Shown here: positions 60,310 through 64,000 of the stretch, piece after piece
Position numbering within the stretch: the stretch's first letter is position 1
Layout: every line of letters starts with the position of its first letter
DNA from: Photobacterium indicum
GTDB lineage: Bacteria; Pseudomonadota; Gammaproteobacteria; Enterobacterales; Vibrionaceae
DNA: 64,000 nucleotides
Direction: 5' to 3'
NCBI RefSeq assembly: GCF_003026215.1
Contig: NZ_PYOC01000015.1
Span: 51,514-115,513 of the forward strand
The notes under the pieces: generated by a model
Seen by the model: only the letters and a program-made list of their open reading frames with translations
Told to the model about the DNA's origin: nothing
Databases searched by the model: none
Program-made: the position numbers and the translations under genes

Positions 60310-60811
60310 GTTCTATCTCCGTGAATTCTGATTCTATGCCAGATTAGACTTAACTGGTTTGACCTGTTTGTAGGTTAAATATTAGTCTGGACTTGTTAAG
60401 AAACTATTTCAACACTTATTTAAAACAATTGTTTAACTTTTTATTGCGCTGTTCGTCACATAATATTCGGTAGGGAATTTTTTTATTGATAATTAATGGG
60501 TTGCTAAAGTTTCTCTACTTTTAGTATGAATTTTATGACTGGTGAAATGTTATGGTTGTGTTATTTGTCGGTGGCTGTATGTATCGGCTCGTTTTAGGTC
60601 TTACTAATGTGAGGTGGGTGGTAATCTGTGATGTTGTTATTTCTGACTAATAATAGTTTCATCTATATATAGAGGCGATATTTTCATTCCTGTGCTTTTT
60701 TATGTTGTTTCTATGAATTGCCCTGTAGTGGGAAGGCAGATTTGAATTTGTTGTGGTACGTGTTGTGGTATCCTGCGCGATTATTTATCTGATTTTGTTT
60801 GTGGCTTTTGA
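60310..60811. promoter_or_regulatory. Divergent fadB / yigZ promoter region
   Basis: 502 bases between divergent genes. Close to fadB is a FadR operator (listed separately). The rest is AT-rich; I see no ORF, repeat or RNA in it. In E. coli pepQ precedes yigZ; it is absent here. Confidence 0.5.
60352..60368 (-). promoter_or_regulatory. FadR operator upstream of fadBA
   Basis: AACTGGTTTGACCTGTT fits the FadR site (consensus about ANCTGGTCNGACNTGTT) with the symmetric CTGGT/ACC-GT core. It lies just upstream of the fadB start, so long-chain acyl-CoA should relieve repression. Confidence 0.82.
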
Positions 60812-61438
60812 ATGGCAGTATTTGAACCCTATTTAGTACCAGCAGCAGATGCTGGTTTTGAAGAAGAGATTAAAAAGAGTCGTTTCATTACGTATCTAGC
60901 ACATACACCTAGTATTGAAGCTGCAAAGGAATTTGTTCAACAGATAAAAACTAAGCATAGCGATGCTCGGCATAATTGCTGGGCTTTTGTTGCAGGTCGT
61001 CCTTCAGATTCTATGATGTGGGGCTTTAGTGATGACGGTGAGCCGTCAGGAACGGCTGGAAAACCAATACTGGCACAATTAACGGGTTGTGGTGTGGGCG
61101 AAATAACGGCCGTTGTCACTCGCTATTCTGGCGGTATCAAGCTTGGAACTGGTGGATTGGTAAAAGCATACGGTGGTGGCGTTCAACAAGCCTTAACTGT
61201 GCTGCAAACCAAAGAAAAGATAATAACCACAGAACTCAGCTTGAGCTGTGAGTATAATCAAGTGTCATTGGTCGAAACATTGCTGACTGAATATTCGGGT
61301 GTACAACTTCATGCCGATTATGGACATCAAGTTGATATGATACTTGAACTTGATAATCGTGATGTTGAAGCATTCAGTGCCAAGCTTAAGAATCGTAGTG
61401 GTGGGCGCATTATCCCAACTTCAGATTTAGACAAATAA
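60812..61438 (+). CDS. yigZ: IMPACT-family protein YigZ
   Basis: 208 aa, UPF0029/IMPACT family, related to eukaryotic translation regulators; function in bacteria is unresolved. The N-terminal domain has EEEIKKSRFITYLAHTPSIEAA, the signature GFSDDGEPSGTAGKPILAQLTG and TRYSGGIKLGTGGLVKAYGGG; the C-terminal DUF1949 ferredoxin-like domain follows. Same neighbours (trkH, hemG, rrn) as in E. coli. 30 bases before trkH. Confidence 0.95.
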   Translation: MAVFEPYLVPAADAGFEEEIKKSRFITYLAHTPSIEAAKEFVQQIKTKHSDARHNCWAFVAGRPSDSMMWGFSDDGEPSGTAGKPILAQLTGCGVGEITAVVTRYSGGIKLGTGGLVKAYGGGVQQALTVLQTKEKIITTELSLSCEYNQVSLVETLLTEYSGVQLHADYGHQVDMILELDNRDVEAFSAKLKNRSGGRIIPTSDLDK

Positions 61439-61468
61439 CCACATTAAGGATGAGAGCCACTAAAGGCC

Positions 61469-62926
61469 ATGCAATTTCGATCTATAATTAGAATCGTCGG
61501 GCTATTGCTCGCGTTATTCAGTGTCACTATGCTTGCTCCTGCTCTGGTAGCGTTTATTTATCGAGATGGTGCAGGTTTCCCATTTGTCGTCACTTTCTTT
61601 CTGCTATTTACCGGTGGAGCTTTTCTATGGCTACCGAATAGACATCACCGACATGAATTGAAAGCGCGTGATGGCTTTCTGATTGTGGTGCTGTTCTGGA
61701 CCGTAATCGGTAGTGCTGGTGCTGTACCTTTTATATTATCTAAAACGCCAGATCTCTCTATAACTGATTCTTTCTTTGAATCCTTCTCTGCTCTGACGAC
61801 AACGGGCGCAACCGTGATTGTTGGGTTAGATGATTTACCTAAAGCCGTCCTTTTTTATCGGCAGCTTTTACAATGGTTCGGCGGGATGGGGATCATCGTA
61901 TTAGCTGTGGCTATTTTACCCGTTTTAGGTATCGGTGGTATGCAGCTTTATCGGGCAGAAATTCCAGGTCCCGTGAAAGATAGCAAAATGACCCCGCGTA
62001 TTGCTGAAACGGCAAAAGCCCTTTGGTATATCTACCTTGCTTTAACGATAAGTTGTGCCGGCGCATTTTGGATGGCGGGAATGAGCGTTTTTGATGCCAT
62101 TGCTCATAGCTTTTCGACGGTAGCGATTGGTGGTTTCTCGACACATGATGCCAGCATGGGGTATTTCAATAGCCCAACTATCAATATGATCACCGTGGTT
62201 TTCTTGCTTATCTCTGCGTGTAATTTTTCATTACACTTTGCGGCCTTCGCAAATGGCGGTATCCATTTACGAACTTATTGGCGAGATCCTGAGTTTAGAG
62301 CTTTCTTCGGAGCTCAATTTATATTGTTTGCGATTTGCTTTGCGATGTTATTACAGCATCACTCTTATGATACTTATTACGATGCTTTTGATCAGGCGCT
62401 ATTTCAAACAGTATCAATATCAACAACTGCAGGCTTTACCACGACTGGATTCTCAGATTGGCCCTTGTTTTTGCCTGTTTTGTTATTGTTTTCTTCTTTT
62501 GTTGGTGGCTGTGCTGGTTCAACTGGCGGTGGAATGAAAGTAATTCGTATGTTGTTACTTTTCTTGCAAGGTGTACGTGAACTTAAGCGTCTTATTCACC
62601 CCCGTGCTATTTATACAATTAAAGTGGGCAATAAAGCGTTACCTCAACGAGTGGTTGATGCTGTGTGGGGGTTCTTTTCTGCTTATGCATTAGTATTTGT
62701 TGTCTGCATGTTGGCTTTGATTGCTACCGGAATCGATGAGCTAACGGCATTTTCAGCAGTAGCTGCAACATTGAATAACCTGGGACCTGGTTTAGGCGAG
62801 GTTGCGGTACATTTTGGTGATATTAATTCATCGGCTAAGTGGGTGTTAATTATTTCTATGCTATTTGGTCGCTTAGAAGTCTTTACCCTGCTGGTTTTAT
62901 TTACGCCAACCTTCTGGCGAAACTAA
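61469..62926 (+). CDS. trkH: Trk potassium uptake membrane protein TrkH
   Basis: K+-translocating subunit of the Trk system, 485 aa, with the four M1-P-M2 pore repeats. The filter segments are TTTGATVIV, TVAIGGFST, STTAGFTTTG and LNNLGPGLG. It works with the NAD-binding gate TrkA, not in this window. Ends 9 bases before hemG. Confidence 0.97.
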   Translation: MQFRSIIRIVGLLLALFSVTMLAPALVAFIYRDGAGFPFVVTFFLLFTGGAFLWLPNRHHRHELKARDGFLIVVLFWTVIGSAGAVPFILSKTPDLSITDSFFESFSALTTTGATVIVGLDDLPKAVLFYRQLLQWFGGMGIIVLAVAILPVLGIGGMQLYRAEIPGPVKDSKMTPRIAETAKALWYIYLALTISCAGAFWMAGMSVFDAIAHSFSTVAIGGFSTHDASMGYFNSPTINMITVVFLLISACNFSLHFAAFANGGIHLRTYWRDPEFRAFFGAQFILFAICFAMLLQHHSYDTYYDAFDQALFQTVSISTTAGFTTTGFSDWPLFLPVLLLFSSFVGGCAGSTGGGMKVIRMLLLFLQGVRELKRLIHPRAIYTIKVGNKALPQRVVDAVWGFFSAYALVFVVCMLALIATGIDELTAFSAVAATLNNLGPGLGEVAVHFGDINSSAKWVLIISMLFGRLEVFTLLVLFTPTFWRN

Positions 62927-62935
62927 GGAGAGACT

Positions 62936-63460
62936 GTGGAAAAGGTTTTATTTCTTCATTCCAGTACTGATGGTCAAACAATTAAAATTTTTAAGCACAT
63001 TGAAGAACAACTTGGCAATGAGTATCAATGTGAGGTTATGGATCTCCATCAGTCTCCCAATATCGATTTTTCTCTTTATGATCGTATCTTGATTGGGGCG
63101 GCTGTTCGTTATGGCCATTTAAATAAAAAGCTATACCAATTCATCGAGCAAAATCGAAAGCAGCTTGATGAATCAAAAGTCGGATTCTTTTGTGTGAACC
63201 TTACAGCACGTAAAGAAGGGAAGAACACCCCTGAAACCAGTGCGTATATGAAGAAGTTTCTTTTAAAGTCACCATGGGTACCTACATTACAGGCTGTTTT
63301 TGCTGGTGCGCTGCGTTATCCAAGCTATAACTTTTTTGATCGCACCATGATAAAGCTAATAATGAAGCTTACGGGGGGAGAAACGGATACGTCAAAAGAA
63401 GTGGAATATACCAATTGGGAAAAAGTGTCTGAGTTTTCCGTTGAGTTTAAACACTTCTAA
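62936..63460 (+). CDS. hemG: Protoporphyrinogen IX dehydrogenase HemG
   Basis: Flavodoxin-like enzyme oxidising protoporphyrinogen to protoporphyrin IX in heme synthesis, coupled to the quinone pool; 174 aa, near E. coli (181). GTG start behind AAGGAGAG. FMN-loop LFLHSSTDGQTIKI, then YDRILIGAAVRYGHLNKKLYQFIEQN and FFCVNLTARKEGKNTPETSAYMKKFL, the insert typical of HemG. Followed by the rrn operon as in E. coli. Confidence 0.95.
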   Translation: MEKVLFLHSSTDGQTIKIFKHIEEQLGNEYQCEVMDLHQSPNIDFSLYDRILIGAAVRYGHLNKKLYQFIEQNRKQLDESKVGFFCVNLTARKEGKNTPETSAYMKKFLLKSPWVPTLQAVFAGALRYPSYNFFDRTMIKLIMKLTGGETDTSKEVEYTNWEKVSEFSVEFKHF

Positions 63461-63940
63461 GCTGAGGCAATAAGCTGTTTGATCGCTTTTTGTTCGTAAT
63501 GGCTCTTTTGAGTGGAATTATAGAGATAAGGCTTGCTTCGATCGGTTTCCCCCCTATAATGCCACCTTATCGATACGGAGAGCGGCTTCTAATAAGGAGT
63601 TAGCGACGAAACGGTATCGCGGAAATTTAAAACGAAATGAGTTGAAAATAGTGTTTGACACTTCAGTTTAATTCGCTAGAATGGCCGTCCACTTCAAGAG
63701 AGGAGCGAAATGCTTAAAAGCATCACTTTTCGTTTGAAGTATTGTTCTTTAACAATTTGACCATGCAATCTGTGTGGGCACTCGTGAAATTTTAAGTCGA
63801 AAGATTTATCAATGAACTGAGTGACCTTAATCATCAATAGATGACACAGTCAATTTATGCTTCATTTCTTCGTAAGAAGAAACGAAACAAGAATATCAGT
63901 AAAAATCATTGAGCCGATTCGAAAGAATCAACAAAACTTT
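63461..63940 (+). promoter_or_regulatory. rrn operon tandem promoters and antitermination leader
   Basis: Two promoters can be read. Upstream: TTGCTT-N16-TATAAT (63533-63560), then GCCACC. Downstream: TTGACA-N16-TAGAAT (63655-63682), then GGCCGTCC, a GC-rich discriminator expected under ppGpp control, with an A/T-rich UP-like stretch before it (about 63623-63650). The leader has a boxB-like hairpin ATGCTT-AA-AAGCAT (63710-63723) and boxA TGTTCTTTAACA (63743-63754). Which promoter is dominant is not known. Confidence 0.85.
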
Positions 63941-64000
63941 AATTGAAGAGTTTGATCATGGCTCAGATTGAACGCTGGCGGCAGGCCTAACACATGCAAG
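63941..64000 (+). rRNA. rrs: 16S ribosomal RNA, 5' end (cut by window)
   Basis: The sequence AATTGAAGAGTTTGATCATG and the following GGCTCAGATTGAACGCTGGC are the universal 16S 5' end. Only about 60 bases are in the window; the gene continues past position 64000. Confidence 0.97.

Overview
The window is a near-origin segment of a marine Vibrionaceae chromosome, most likely Photobacterium (P. profundum-like). The grounds are the order amino-acid ABC operon / dnaA-dnaN-recF-gyrB, the later order ibpA, avtA, glyS-glyQ, mneA-like exporter, fadBA, yigZ-trkH-hemG-rrn, and a complete lateral flagellar system of the Vibrio/Photobacterium/Aeromonas type. Species assignment is inference; no search was run.

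Layout. 1-2.6 kb: a minus-strand polar amino acid (cystine-like) ABC transporter and the dnaA control region. 2.6-8.7 kb: dnaA-dnaN-recF-gyrB. 8.7-44.1 kb: the lateral flagellar (laf) cluster, about 38 genes in five blocks: fliMNPQR-flhBA (minus; no fliO), motY-lafK-fliEFGHIJ (plus), flgNMA (minus), flgBCDEFGHIJKL plus a lafW-like gene (plus), and lafA-fliDSTKL-lafS-lafTU (plus). The set encodes its own export apparatus, C-ring, rod, hook, cap and filament, a sigma54 activator (LafK), a sigma28/anti-sigma pair (LafS/FlgM) and a proton-type motor (LafT/LafU with MotY). From memory of V. cholerae, where gyrB is followed closely by ibpA-avtA-glyS-glyQ, the laf cluster and the next two genes look like an insertion at that junction.

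44.1-46.5 kb: a decayed coding remnant, a chromosomal ParM actin-like gene closely matching plasmid R1 ParM, and a ParR-like partner with a long coiled-coil extension. 46.3-48.4 kb: ibpA with a sigma32 promoter and a ROSE-type RNA thermometer whose bulged-G helix can be read base by base, then avtA. 48.5-51.7 kb: glyS and glyQ. 51.9-55.6 kb: YiaD-like lipoprotein, a Mn2+ (yybP-ykoY) riboswitch ahead of a GDT1/MneA-family exporter, two small membrane proteins, tusA and a LysR regulator. 55.8-60.3 kb: acuI and fadBA with a FadR operator. 60.8-64 kb: yigZ, trkH, hemG and the tandem promoters, leader and first 60 bases of a 16S rRNA gene.

Five parS-like ParB sites (two consensus, two one-base variants, one inside the recF 3' end) are scattered from 6 to 54 kb, marking this as the ParABS partition region of the chromosome. 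Partition and replication signals (parS, a DnaA-box pair, a dense GATC cluster at dnaA), a second plasmid-type partition cassette (ParMR) and a full lateral motility island thus sit together beside the origin.
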